Positions 1 through 11,804 of a stretch of DNA of 64,000 nt are shown here, one piece after another (position 1 is the first letter of the stretch; each line of letters starts with the position of its first letter). The notes under the pieces are model-generated. The model did no database searches. It had not been told where the DNA came from and was given only the letters and a program-made list of their open reading frames with translations. Position numbers and translations under genes: made by a program. The stretch is from Channallabes apus (lineage: Eukaryota > Chordata > Actinopteri > Siluriformes > Clariidae), in assembly GCA_030522415.1 (NCBI GenBank), contig CM060109.1:21934661-21998660 (forward strand), given 5' to 3'.

Positions 1-313
1 TATCATGTGTTTCCTCCGAACCACGTGACACCAGCCAAACGCTTCTTTTAGAACCGCTCGCTCACGGCAGCGTAACACACTCGGACAGCGATATCCACTC
101 TTTCCGCTTGCTCAAAGACGCCCCTGATTGGCTGTAGAGCCGTGATTAATGTGGAAGCACAATGTACCTCTCATCCCTCCCCTCTGAGAGAGAGCTCGGC
201 CAATCAGCTCTTTCTAGTCCTCCGGCTGCAAGAGGTTACAGCATCACCTGGGAATCGAACTCGCGATCTCCAGATGATAGGCGAGCACTTTACCATTGCG
301 CCACTCTTGAAGC
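1..313 (-). repeat. tRNA-derived SINE, antisense
   Basis: Read on the minus strand, positions about 313-246 resemble a tRNA: an A-box-like TGGCGCAATGG and a B-box-like AGTTCGATTCC at normal spacing. A unique body of about 240 bp follows and runs to the window edge. It lies in an IMPG2 intron. The 5' tRNA-like end is clear; the far end is cut by the window. It is not a functional tRNA gene, because the acceptor stem does not close. Confidence 0.7.
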
Positions 314-706
314 ATACGTGCTGCTCAGAACACCTCGACCGCCTCATTGCAGCATCACCATAAACTTGTTGAATCATGTCAAATATCTCTGTGACAGATT
401 TGCGCAGTTTCACACAGAATTTCATGTTCGCTCTTTGTTCTAACTTGCTGTCTATGATGAAATAGCAGACGTACATTACTGTAGTAATGCATGTAGTCAG
501 AATATTACCAGCTGCACAGCTCTCGATACAGCACACTGTCTTTTGGCACACTGACTTATGCAGGTCGGTGCTCCCTGTGACTGTAACATCCGTTTGTCGT
601 GTTACAAAAATAGTCTCGAATCTTTGTGATTCCACCTTGTGTATAGTACATACTGTATAAACACAGTATATACTGATTCATACATTTTTTTGTGTGCTTT
701 TCTTAG

Positions 707-926
707 CTGGTTCCATACTTACAATCAAACCTCAGTGACTTTCAGAATTTGGAGATACTAAACTTTAGAAATGGCAGCATTGTGGTGAACAGCCGCATGA
801 AGTTCATGAAACCAGTTCCTCAAGGTGTCACCACAGTTGTCTACCTGATCCTCGAGGACTTCTGTAACACAGCGTACCAGACCATGAATCTGGCCATAGA
901 CCAATACTCACTAGATGTGGAGTCAG
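707..926 (+). CDS. impg2: IMPG2 exon: SEA domain C-terminal part
   Basis: The acceptor follows a T-rich tract ending cttttcttag; the donor is CAG|gtagga. The exon is 220 nt and ends in phase 1. It encodes [15 protein letters not shown] through [13 protein letters not shown], the second half of a SEA domain, the extracellular module near the membrane. The first in-frame ATG (749) is internal and not a start. Confidence 0.92.
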
Positions 927-2880
927 GTAGGATCAGCACTCCAGCACAAAGAAAGAAAAACGGTTTGCGTGCAGACCACACTTTGAACAGAGTGCTATAG
1001 AGAGGGATTGTAGAATTGAACAAGTGTAACTGTATCTGAATGTACTGTAGATGTAGTGGACATGGAAAGGTCAACAAGAGGAGCAAAAAGAAGACATGGG
1101 ATAGCATATAGGATGTTAGCTAGGAACAAAGTAAAACTTCGAGTGAAGTCTTTTTTTTTTTTTTTAACAACTACCTGTAGCACCAAGTTACTCTCCATCA
1201 TACATAAGTCTGTGCAACCCAGTGTACACAGTAATATGATGGATGAGGCGTAACACACCTCTTACACCACAGCCAATTTTCCAACAATTAAATGAATCTA
1301 GTAATTAAAGATGAATTTGTTATACTTCATCCATTTATAGTTCAATTGAAAGTTGCGGAATATCTGTCAGACAAGTTAAAGCTTCACCATATTATTATAG
1401 CAGCTACAATCTGAGGTTGGTCTAGCAATAGCCTTTTTTCTCATTTGTGAAATTTAGATAAAAATGCAACTTTTAATTGTACTAAGAAACAACAAAGCAC
1501 CTGTACCTACTTTTTCATGTCAGAAGAAATTCTAAAACTCTAAATAAAAGTTTCCTTAGTGAAAGCTTCACCGTAGTGATTAAACGTATTTCAAAACTCA
1601 GTTTCTGTAAAAGTTCGTTACATTCCACAACATTGTGGCATAAAAGAAATAATCACATAATTATTTTAATACAGTAGTACACATCGAGTCACAGTCTCAA
1701 ACACATGCTCTTTGAAATTGTAATTAGTATTTTGAGTCATTGCATACCTCATACTGTATAGCCAGGACGCTCAAAACTCTCCTGTAAACTGTTCTTATGT
1801 ACTGTATCTATGTAAATTTTCTGGTGCCCTGAATCTTCACGTGTTTCACTGCCATTTAAGAATATAAATGTTAAAACTGTAGTTAAACACATCATACTGT
1901 AAGTAGATTGTGTGTTGCATTATACTGTAGGTGATCAGGCAGACCCATGTAAATTCCAGGCATGTAATGAATTCGCGGAGTGTACAGTGAACCGCTGGTC
2001 CAGTGAGGCAGAGTGTGTGTGTAAGCCTGGGTACTTCAGCGTTGATGGCTTGCCCTGCCAGAGCATTTGTGAAATCCAGACAGAGTTTTGCCAAAACGAT
2101 GGGAAGTGTGACATAGTTCCAGGTCGAGGAGCCATCTGCAGGTGTGTATCAGTGTGCTACTATATTGTGTCTGTTTATTGTATACATTTTGATTACTAAG
2201 ATATGTTAGTGCACCTGTAGTGAACCTGTAGTGAAATGTATATGCATATTTCTGTTCAGAGTAGCAGTATTGTGTGTGTGTTTGTGTGGTGAAGGTGTCG
2301 TGTAGGGGAGAACTGGTGGTACCGAGGAGAGCAGTGTGAGGAGTATGTGTCAGAGCCGCTGGTTGTAGGGATTGCCATAGCGTCCGTGGCTAGCTTCCTG
2401 CTGGTGGCCTCCGGAGTCATCTTCTTCCTGGCTCGGGCTCTGAGAAAACAGGATGAAGATGACATGCAGGACACTGTGAGGTAGTCCAATGCAGCCAACA
2501 TGCAACAGAATGCCCTTGGTACTTGTTTATATGTACCGTCAGGTGTAAAAGTTAGTAATCTCTCTTTACATTTTGTATAATGTAAGTGTTTTTATGTAGA
2601 AACATAATACACATCATCTGCAGGTAGATCGTAGTACTGTAGGTCTCAGTATTAAGCAAAACCTGAGATGAACATGAATAATTGTTAGCTGTATGACTTG
2701 TATGTATCAGTCTCTCACATTATATTGTCTTATTTGCCCATAGGAAATTATTCCAGAAGACTAAAGACAAGAGTTTTTTTTTCTAAACAAACTTTACTTG
2801 TTCAGTCTTCTTCTACTTGTGCTGTCATTAATTTAGAATATAATGTGCTCAATGAAGACTGTAGGGTCTGAGATGTTTTT

Positions 2881-2920
<40 letters not shown>

Positions 2921-3881
2921 AAGTGAAATTTGGGTTGGGGCAAAACATACCGTAGGTGCAAACAGCAGGTATTCTATTTATTTTTTTTATGAGAAAAAAT
3001 AAAGTTGAGTTCTTTTCTGAATTCACATAAAACTTGGGGACCCATCCTCATCTGGATGACATTTAGACAGTGTGATTGCAGTCCTCGAGATATCATAGCA
3101 TTTGTAAAAATGTTTTGTCCACAGGGGCATTCTTCAACAGCACAGACTGTTCTCCAATTGATCCTTTTTTTTTTTTAAATGTCAGTGTTCAAATTTAATC
3201 CCTCTGAGAGCTGAATAAAGAAAAACATTAAATAATGCAGGAGTACGAAGAGGGTGTTCACATCCTGTGCTCCAGTCATTTTTTTCTTTTTTTTGGTTAA
3301 ACTCAATGCTGTTACTCCTCAAAGCTTGATAATGAGTGCTTTCTCTGAAACCATCACATTAATGTTCAGCTGGTTTATAGATAGAAAAGCTAAACTACAC
3401 TACACATTATACTGTACATCTATTCCTATACACACCAGAAGAAAACAAAAAATCTAAAGTTTTCAGCAAATCTAAAGTTTCACCAAACGCACACCATTTG
3501 CATGTTTGTGTCCTGACATGAATGCAGTCAACATTCACTTTTTTTTTTTTTTTTTTAAATCTGCTTTGGATAAAAGAGATGTTACATTATTCCTACTAGT
3601 TTACAATAGCATAATTTTGATTGGTCTAGAAAAAAACAGTTTTTAATTATGAATGCTTCGTTAAACAATAACACTGCTTTTACTTGTCTACTCATAGTGT
3701 GTGTTCTAGTTTGTGCATATGTGTCTTTGTGGACTGTTTAGTTGTTTACAAGGAGCAGATGCCCGCATCACGATAAAAGAATGTCATGGGAACATTTTTT
3801 AAATAAAAACCGAATCTGTTCTGTTTGAGATTTAAATTTAGGGTAAGGGTTGTACCAATAGTAATACAACATTAATACATC

Positions 3882-3945
<64 letters not shown>

Positions 3946-4347
3946 TGTACGCACACCAGAAAAGACAGTGTGGCTTCACTGGAATGGGCGACAAAGTATA
4001 ATCCCATGTATGAGAGTGAAGTGACGACGGGTTACAGTTATTACTACCAGCGATATCCTGGGCCTCTGATCCACAGCAGCGCCAGTGCCGAGGCCTCCAC
4101 AGACTTCAGCAGCGACGAGATCCAGCATATCTATGAGACCAGTCAACTCACTAAAGAGGTATGCTATCTACAGTATCTTCCTTCAGGTACAGTATGAAGG
4201 AAGTCTGTTTGTGTACTTTTATGATTTTGGTGTTTAATCTATAATGTTTCCTTTGGTCTGCAGGAGATTCAGGACCGGATTCGCATTATTGAGCTTTATG
4301 CTAAAGATCGTCAGTTTGTGAATGTTGTGAGACAGCATCAAGCGTGA
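707..4347 (+). CDS. impg2: IMPG2 (interphotoreceptor matrix proteoglycan 2), 3' part, five exons
   Basis: Secreted-ectodomain, single-pass proteoglycan of the matrix around retinal photoreceptors; it binds hyaluronan and chondroitin sulfate, and human mutations cause retinal dystrophy (established knowledge). Exons are 707-926, 1931-2141, 2295-2480, 3960-4158 and 4264-4347, all with AG/GT borders and matching phases. In order they encode the end of the second SEA domain ([19 protein letters not shown]), two six-cysteine EGF-like domains, a roughly 24-residue transmembrane helix (about 2359-2430), a basic stop-transfer stretch, and a cytoplasmic tail ending VVRQHQA. The tail keeps the family motifs KYNPMYES and [13 protein letters not shown]. 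The 5' exons lie left of the window. Fish have duplicate genes (impg2a and impg2b); I cannot tell which this is. IMPG1 is less likely because its tail differs. Confidence 0.93.
1931..2141 (+). CDS. impg2: IMPG2 exon: EGF-like domain 1 and start of EGF-like 2
   Basis: Acceptor tactgtag, donor TGCAG|gtgtgt; phase 1 in, phase 2 out. It begins [18 protein letters not shown] and contains one full EGF-like set of six cysteines, then the first four or five cysteines of the second domain ([14 protein letters not shown]). The second domain is completed by the next exon. Confidence 0.93.
2295..2480 (+). CDS. impg2: IMPG2 exon: end of EGF-like 2, transmembrane helix
   Basis: The acceptor lies in a TG-rich tract (gtgtggtgaag). 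The donor is GTGAG|gtagtc, leaving phase 2. It encodes [20 protein letters not shown], a hydrophobic segment [18 protein letters not shown] with continuation IFFLA, then [14 protein letters not shown]. The helix followed by Arg/Lys predicts a type I single-pass topology. Confidence 0.93.
2885..2915 (+). repeat. (TG)n microsatellite
   Basis: About 15 TG units inside the IMPG2 intron between the transmembrane and tail exons. Confidence 0.9.
3884..3944 (+). repeat. (TG)n microsatellite abutting a splice acceptor
   Basis: About 30 uninterrupted TG units end only about 15 bases before the AG (3958-3959) of the next IMPG2 exon. They occupy the place where a pyrimidine tract is normally found. Confidence 0.92.
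3960..4158 (+). CDS. impg2: IMPG2 exon: cytoplasmic tail
   Basis: Acceptor cacaccag after the TG array; donor AAAGAG|gtatgc. It enters in phase 2 and leaves in phase 0. It encodes [20 protein letters not shown] and ends in [15 protein letters not shown], matching the conserved tail of vertebrate IMPG2. Confidence 0.92.
4264..4347 (+). CDS. impg2: IMPG2 last recognisable exon and stop codon
   Basis: Acceptor ggtctgcag. It encodes 27 residues, [18 protein letters not shown] to RQHQA, then TGA at 4345-4347. The length matches the end of the family. The TGA overlaps a perfect donor-like GTGAGT at 4344-4349, so a further short exon cannot be excluded. No poly(A) signal can be assigned before the repeat that starts at 4392. 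Confidence 0.88.
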   Translation, partial: EIQDRIRIIELYAKDRQFVNVVRQHQA

Positions 4348-4391
4348 GTGTGCCTCTGTATTGCTGTTACTCATCATTTCCTTTTTGTATA

Positions 4392-5921
4392 CACTGTAAA
4401 AAATTTTCGTAATTCTAACAGTAAAATACCGTATAAATGCTACAGAATAAAACCGTATTTCACAAAACTTGGGATAACCGTAGAATTTACAGTGAAAAAC
4501 TGTAATTAGTTTTACAGAGTAAGACCTTAAATTTAACAGTTAAAACATATGAAAATATGGTTTATTGCAGTAAAATTTATGATATACTGTATTTATAAAA
4601 AGGAAACTCTCAGAGAAGGTATTTGTTACTAATATCATGAAGCATCAGTTTATATTTTACTAAACCTTTGTTGATAGAGTTTAAAAATCTCTGCTCTGTA
4701 AAAAATAAACTTTAAAATTTTATGGTAAAAAACTGGCAGCTGTGGTTGGCAGAAATTTACCATAAAAAATATGGGAGCAACGTTATTGGTTGTACGGGAC
4801 TGCACTCATTATACTGTATATTTTACGGATTTAAATATTTTTTTCTACGGTTTATAAATAAACCGTAAATTTTACGGTAAAAAAACTGGCAGCTGTGGTT
4901 GCCAGAAATTTACTGTAAAAAATACGGTAGCAACACTATTGTTTGTACGGGATTGCACTCATTATACTGTATATTTTATGGATATTAATAGTTTTTTCTA
5001 CGGTTTATAGCCGTCTAATTTACATTAACCAAGGACTTCAAATTTGTGAATGGTATTCCACCCTTTGATCACTGTGGCGAGGACAGTCGCTAGCACGCGC
5101 CACTTTGCCCGCCGCCACCGCCATACTTAGATGGTCTGCCCAAAAAAATGTCCACCCTGACATTTGTATATTTGATTTTGAGAATTTAAATATTGTTTTG
5201 CTGTCTTTATTAAAAAATACATGGGACCATGCTGATGTCCGAGTCTTGAATAAATTTTTATGGGTTTTGATGATTTGATTTAGGTTTGTATTCATCAATT
5301 AGTATAAAAGTACTCTTAATAGTTTCTTAACAGTAAAATTCGAATGCTTAGCAATGTAACTTCTATTTCTTTTAGCTCAAGCATGGTAGTGTAGTGGTTA
5401 GCACTGTCGCCTTCCACCACCAGGGTCTGGGTTCGATTCCCGGCCAGGCTCGATTCCCATCTCTGTGTGCATGGAGTTTGTATGTTCTCCCTGGGTTTCC
5501 TCCAGGTACTAGTCACACCCCCCCCCAATATATAGGATAAAGTTGTATAGATGATGAGTGAGAGTGCGTGAGTACTGAGCTGTAAAAAAGATGGAAATAA
5601 ACCGTTATTATTACAATATAAATCTTTAAATTAGACAGTTCTGAACTGTAAAAAAACATGGTTATGATCCGTATTTGTTACAATGTAAATCCTAGAATTT
5701 GACGGGAATAAACTGTTTCTATAACAATATAAACATGTTAATTAGACAGTTATAAACCGTAAAAAAAAAACATTTAAAATCTGTAAAAATCTTTACGGTA
5801 AACTTCTGACAACCAGAGCTGCCATTTTTTACCGGAAAAAAAAGTTTATTTTTTTTTTCGCAGTGCAATAACGGTGCTACCGTATTTTTTTACCGTAAAA
5901 TGTACTATTTTTTTTACAGTG
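4392..5921. mobile_element. Nonautonomous DNA element with CACTGTAAAAAA inverted ends
   Basis: The ends CACTGTAAAAAA and TTTTTTACAGTG are perfect inverted repeats and are flanked by TA on both sides. The interior is AT-rich, has no coding capacity, and holds tandem near-palindromic blocks around ACTGGCAGCTGTGGTT (about 4720-4800 and 4875-4945). A SINE sits inside it. The superfamily is uncertain; CACTG ends resemble EnSpm-type fish repeats, but a 2-bp TA flank does not fit them well. Confidence 0.7.
5381..5575 (+). repeat. tRNA-derived SINE nested in the CACTG element
   Basis: It starts with a tRNA-like head (gtagtgtagtggttagcac ... GGTTCGATTCCC) followed by the shared body ctctgtgtgcatggagtttg. 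The middle part is deleted relative to the copies at 6.2 and 50.4 kb. The family resembles DANA/Mermaid-type fish SINEs. Confidence 0.75.
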
Positions 5922-6206
5922 TATGGTACACTGGGTATAGAAAAGAATCACTTTTACCCCTTTTAAAATAATCTCATGTTGTTGCTTTACAGCCTGAAAT
6001 GAATCCAGACACAGTTTTTGTTTTTAATTTAGCTGTATTTACTTGATGTATTAACATCATAGTGAATGAACACCAAAAAAACCCAGAATCACTGATTGGG
6101 AACTCAAATCAACTGACTTGTAAACACAATCATGTGAAGCTAATCACCTTCTCAATGTCACACAAAGCTTTGTGCACATCAATATTTGCCAACATGTCTT
6201 TGCAGA

Positions 6207-6551
6207 CACCTCCAGGGTCTGGGTTCGATTCCCCGGCCAGGCTCGATTCCCGTCTCTGTGTGCATGGAGTTTGCATGTTCTCCCCGTGCTTGGTGGGTTT
6301 CCTCCGGGTACTCCGGTTTCTTCCCACAGTCCAAAGATATGCAGGTTAGGCTAATTGGTGTTCCCAAATTGACCGTAGTGTGTGAATGAGTGTGTGAATG
6401 TGCGTATGTGTGTGTGCCCTGCGATGGATTGGCACCCTGTCCAGGGTGTACCCCGCCTAGTGCCCGAAGTCTCCTGGGATAGGCTCCAGGTCCCCCGTGA
6501 CCCTGAATAGAAGGATAAAGCGGTATAGAAGATGAATGAATGAATGAATGA
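6207..6551 (+). repeat. 5'-truncated SINE with 13-bp target duplication
   Basis: The copy starts inside the B-box region (cacctccagggtctggg) and ends in (TGAA)n. It is flanked by ATGTCTTTGCAGA at 6194-6206 and 6552-6564. Truncation at the 5' end plus a target duplication is the mark of target-primed reverse transcription. Confidence 0.85.
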
Positions 6552-6564
6552 ATGTCTTTGCAGA

Positions 6565-8280
6565 ACTGTTCAAGCTGAGTTAAAACTGATGGTGGCCGTT
6601 TGTGGACTACATTCTTCAAGTCATTCCGCAAATTTTTAATGGGGTTTGATTCTACTTTTGTTTTGATTTTTCCATTTTTCCCCCCTTGACATGTTGTTAC
6701 TATCTTTCTCTTGAATGTTAAAAGTTGCGCTGAATAAATACAGCTGGATTAAAACAAAAACCATGTCTGTCTTCATTTCAGGCTGCAAAGCAACAAAATG
6801 TGATTATTTTAAGGGGGGGGGTTCTTTTCTATACCTACTTTATTTTGACTGTTTTTGTGTACTGTATGTCATAAGTGTGGCAGATAATCAGAGTGAGAGT
6901 TCATCAACATGAAAAGGACATACACCTACCATCCGGCAACACACGACAAGGTATCTGCACAACATATTAGTGAATCAGGAAAAGATCTTCACATTAGTTC
7001 TTTATTCACGATTTAAGCATTACCGTGTTGACAGCATTTGATAAACTCTGTTTATATTGTTTATTGCCATTTCAGAAACATCTGAAGAATCCTTGAAGAA
7101 CAGGTTTCTAGTTTTCTCTCCTACCTACAGGTTATCACATGGTTATAAATATTTAGGATATGAGATGCTTGCTTCCTAATCAGTGCCTTATTGACTATGC
7201 TGTGATGAGGATTAATTACTGAACCAAATGTAACATAGAGTTCAGAAATTTGGCTCTGCACCAAAACAAACTCCATTTCCTTTCTGACACTTAAGCTTTT
7301 GGTGATCATCTGAGGTTTTAATAAGTTGTCATGATCTGTCCAGCAACCACCAGGAAATATCATGTGTACAGTAATATGACAATGAGTGAAGTAATTTCTT
7401 TATGTCTTTATGAGAATTGTTGTAAAGTTGAAAGATGCTGGTGTTTCTGGATGACCGAATTGCCGAACAGCATGTTTTATTGTCGTTTAAAGCCACTGCT
7501 AAATCTTAGGTGCTACATGTTTTCAATTCTCCCACATCCACTCTGACAAGGCCAAAAGAGATAAACCTTGAAAAATTACTACTCTTTAGGGTTATTTTTC
7601 AAAATCTTGGCCAGTGTTTTCTAAAGTCATTACAACCAAACTTTTCTTCTAAAGGATAAAAGAGATAAGGGAGACCAAATGAGGAATGCCAGAGAGGTTT
7701 ATCTCTAAATTTATTCCCATTACCTCAAACCAGACTGATCTCCAGAACAACCCACAGAAACACACAGAAACACAGTGTAGCAGCTGATTAGTGCAGGACA
7801 ACTCGAGCTCCTGTACCCTGTTAGCCCCCCTCCCCCAGTTCAATTGATTATAATGCATGATAAGTAACTACTAATACTGGTGGCTAATAATAATAATAAT
7901 AATAAGAGGAATATTTCTGTTGTTATTTTATTAAAGTCACAGTATGCCAATTAACATGTTAAACAAATATATTTGCATACATGATCTTAACTATATTTAT
8001 AAAACATAAAGTACTTTTCCAATGGTATTACATCATTTGTTAAAAAAAATTAACCAAAAGCATTCAGTTGTTGAATTAAGAAATGTAAATGTGCATCAAA
8101 TTCAAGAAAACACTGACTGTAAAAGAATTAAAATCATATTTTAACTTCTGTGTTTATTGTTTAATACAAAACAAATTTTGACATTATAAGCAGTCTGGTG
8201 TCCAAACTGTTGGTCAGTCATAGAAATAACAAAGTGAAGTGAAAGCATGACAGGAGTGTATGTTTCCAACAATGAAGCTT
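6565..8280. other. Intergenic stretch, no gene seen
   Basis: AT-rich sequence between SINE copies. Short open frames (for example 7121-7363) show no recognisable domain, and I see no splice-framed coding exon. A small (AAT)n tract lies near 7887-7904. Confidence 0.6.
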
Positions 8281-8291
8281 TGCCCTAGAAA

Positions 8292-8604
8292 TGTATTCAT
8301 TCATTCATTTTCTATACTGCTTATCCTGTGGACAGGGTCGTGAAGAGGTTGGAGCCTATCCCAGGATAGTAAGGGCACGAGGCATGGTACACCCTGGACA
8401 GGTTGCCAATTCATTGCAGGGCACACACATACATACACTCACATGCTCATTTACAGACTACGGGCAATTTGGGAATGCCAATTAAGCCTCATCTGCATGT
8501 GTTTGGACTGTGGGAGGAAAATGGGCATGGACATGGGGAAAGCTCCACACACAGAGCCAAGGCGAGAATCGACCCCTCGACCCTGGAGGGCCACTATGCC
8601 GTCC
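8292..8604 (-). repeat. SINE, minus strand, 11-bp target duplication
   Basis: The copy begins at the plus-strand left with the 3' (TTCA)n tail and ends near the tRNA-like head. It is flanked by TGCCCTAGAAA at 8281-8291 and 8605-8615. It is the same family as the copies at 6.2, 50.4 and 54.8 kb. Confidence 0.83.
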
Positions 8605-9264
8605 TGCCCTAGAAAGTGAGCACAAAATTAGGAGAATGTACTTAATGCTCAAGTACAGAGCTGAACAAACCTAAATGTCATAGTTGTTTAATATAATTAA
8701 GAATAAGCCCACACAACAGTAAGGTAGAAAACCTTTAAAAAAGAGTTCCCAATGTTGATCTAGTGTAATGAAAAAGACCTGCTTTAATGACTAAGAAAGT
8801 TGGATGTTTGAACAGTGGAACAAAGTAATACAGTCTAATGAGTCATCTGTTGCTGTTCCTTCTGCATCTGGGTGTGTTTTTCTTTTGAGCTACAACTCAA
8901 TGATTACAATGTTTCTTATTGACAAATTATGTAATGTCCCATAGAAACAGTTCCTAGCATGTTAAACAACAAGCCAAGAAGAGCTGAGGTCATTCTGAAG
9001 ATGAAATACCGCTCAGAATGTTCCACCAAGTAGCTCTGCAGAGTTTCAATCTACTGTTCCTTAACTCCGGTAGATATAGATCAGTGGGTCTCCGCTCCGG
9101 TCCTGGTGGACCCCAGTCTCAAGTACTGTACAATTTATGCAATCTAATAGAACATTGACATTTGAGAATTGAGAATTTTTTTTAAGCATCTTGGAAAACC
9201 TGACACATTTTTTATTACTTGACCCAAAATGTTTAACTTCATGTGACTGTTTAGTTTATTTTTT

Positions 9265-10410
9265 TACATTATATTTAGTGCCAACAATCGATACATTTTT
9301 TTGTCCAGTTAATCAGAGTCATAGTCTGTGATTAATCACAATTAATAACAATGTTAAAATACTCAAATTTACTTGCAATGTTAGAATAAAAAAAAATGCA
9401 TGACAAGCTGGTTAGAAAAAATGGATTATGCAGTTTTATAATATCTCAAACATTAACATTTAACATTTAAAAATATTGACGCATTTAATGGTAAATTAAA
9501 ATGAGCCAATATTTTATTCAGTCCTGGCTCACAAGACACCACGGCACTTCTAGACCATGTTCACATATGGCTTCCTTTTTGCATGATAGAGCTTTAGTTG
9601 GCATCTGCAGATGGCATGGCGGATTGTGTTTACCGACAGTGGTTTCTGGAAGTGTTCCTGGGCCCATTTAGTAATGTCAGTGACACAATCATGCCGATGA
9701 GTGATGCAGCAAAGCTCTTCAGCCTTGTCCCTTACACGCAGAGATTTCTCCAGTTTCACTGAATCTTTTGATGATGTTATGCACTGTAGATGATGATATT
9801 TGCAATGCCTTTGCAATTTGATGTTGAGGAATGCTGTTTTTAAAGTATTCCACAATATTTTTATGCACTCTTACACAGATCGAAGAGGCTCTGCCCATCT
9901 TTACTTCTGAAAGCCTCTGCCTCTCTAAGACATCCCTTTTATAGCCAAACATCTTATAGACCTGATGCTAGATGTTCTCCCAGCTAAATCTTTTCAAAAT
10001 CTCTTGCTTTTTCAGCCCTTTGTTGCCTCTGTCCCAACTTTTTTGAGAACTATTGCAGGTATCAAATTTGAAATGAGCTCATTTAGTGGATGACAGTGTA
10101 AAATTTCTCTGTTTATACAGTTGTTCTCTGTTCTATTGTAAATAAAATATTGGCTCATGTGCTTCGAAAGTCTTTTAGTTTTCTTTTTTTTTTCAAATTT
10201 AAAAAACGTCCCAACTTTTCTGGGATTTGTGTTGTAAAATCCATGTTAAGCATGTCATTATCACACACAGCTGGGTAACCGCTCTGCGATTATGGGAAGT
10301 CATTGTGGTCAAACTTGTTCATATGATTAATTAATGACAAAAAATAGTAATGCGTTCAAAAATCTAGATTAATTACGTGTTAACATGTTAATATTGACTG
10401 CGCTAATTAT
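9265..10410. mobile_element. Composite repeat: hAT-like repeat split by a Tc1 remnant
   Basis: The outer parts (about 9300-9480 and 10320-10410) carry the attaatcacaattaa / gattaattacg motifs of a common fish repeat. Between them is a Tc1-type segment with a terminal motif CCCAACTTTTCTGGGA (10209-10225) and inverted gagccaatattttatt / aataaaatattggctc near 9502 and 10141. The limits are approximate. Confidence 0.5.
9525..9952 (-). pseudogene. Tc1-type transposase fragment, N-terminal DNA-binding half
   Basis: The minus strand encodes MGRASSICVRVHKNIVEYF, a helix-turn-helix IAKALQISSSTVHNIIKRF, then in another frame DITKWAQEHFQKPLSVNTIR and KLYHAKRKPYVNM. These are the paired-like DNA-binding domains of Tc1 transposases. 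A frameshift lies near 9720-9730, and the catalytic DDE half is missing after about 9525. It is a dead fragment. Confidence 0.85.
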
Positions 10411-10439
10411 GTTTATATTACATTTTTCAGAAATGTTTA

Positions 10440-11371
10440 AACCAAACAACAACAACAGAGACAGACTGTTCCAAGTACATGGTGTAGGGTAAGGAAATAA
10501 TAACCATGTAGGAAGGAGGACCAGAACAAGTAATAAATATTGCTGCCAATGATATAGTCACAGAAGAGAAATTAAGAAGATTTGAAAGGGGGTGGGGGGC
10601 AATTGATAACTATATCTAACTAAGATGTACAACATATCATGTTAGACAGTTCAACTTCAACTTCAAATTTCCCACAGAGGTGCCTGCATCTGCCAGAACA
10701 TTTTAGATTTGCCCCATAGACATAAGAGGGTTTTTCCAAAGGCAGTAGTTGCTGCATGTGCTAATCCTATCTTGACAGACGGTATCTGAGGAGATAACCA
10801 TAAAATGGGAATTGGTTTATTTGCCAAAGAAATAAGGGACTTTAGGAAAAGTCAGTGTCAGGAGTAAAATCCAACAACATTTTAGAGTTAAATAAATATA
10901 TGTGAGAGGAGCCAGGGAAAAAAACCTGGAGTCAATATTAAATATACCCCTGGAGTCTGTATTAAATGATGACAGCATAAATGTATCTTACAGTATATAT
11001 CAATACTGTCATACTTTATGACACTTCCAAAATTATGCATCAGTGTCCCTATTTCTGATTAACATGAAACACTGTTAAGAAACTTTATGGCGTATTTTAT
11101 AGAGGCTTGCTAGGGGTAAGACGTGTCCTATGCATGAATTTGAAGTTTTAGACCTTCAAAGAGCCAGATGTTGATTTTTGAAAAACATCGTCACACATGG
11201 AAAGCCATTAATCATCTGTGAACTGCTGGCCCAGGTCTCTTTCCCAGGGATTTCTTATAGGAGTGAAATAGCTCTTGGTTGTCAGAGGCGATTTTCAATT
11301 TTCAGTTCCACAATGGATTTTTCCCTGTCTCATTTCAGATTTTATGAGGCGGCTATAGTGGAGCAGTTAAT
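10440..11371. other. Intergenic stretch, no gene seen
   Basis: No recognisable coding sequence or repeat end could be assigned. The open frame at 11178-11375 lacks similarity that I recognise and runs into the triplet repeat. Confidence 0.5.
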
Positions 11372-11406
<35 letters not shown>

Positions 11407-11429
11407 TATTATTATTATTATTATTATTA
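11372..11429. repeat. (AAT)n(ATT)n palindromic triplet repeat
   Basis: About eleven AAT units are followed at once by about eight ATT units, so the array can fold on itself as a hairpin. Confidence 0.9.
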
Positions 11430-11804
11430 AATAAATGTTAGATATTCAGATTAATTTTTTGAGCATAAATTGCTATGATTCAGGATCCATTTGAGGACCA
11501 TTTAACTGATTTAATAACGCAAAAAATAAATAAATTAATAAACGTTTATGTTAAAATCAATATGCTTAAGTCTCTTGCACAATATTTTATTATTATTTAG
11601 AATTATTATTATTTAGAAACATTTTATAGTGAATACCTCTGGAGCTACAGTATAGTTTATCTTTAATAGAGTGATTGTTTCAGAGTCATTATTAAAGTCA
11701 TAGTCAGGAAATTCTTTGGGACTCTGAAGTGAAAACAGATTACACAGCGCTATGGGGCACCTGCGTTTAATGAATTAATAATTGTGTTATGACTATAGGA
11801 CTCA

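Noticed and set aside
3768..4197. Frames made of Cys-Val or Thr-His repeats
   Set aside because: They translate the TG array; only the last part, after 3960, is the IMPG2 tail exon.
6130..6631. Several overlapping frames up to 150 codons
   Set aside because: All lie in a SINE; similar frames recur at the other SINE copies.
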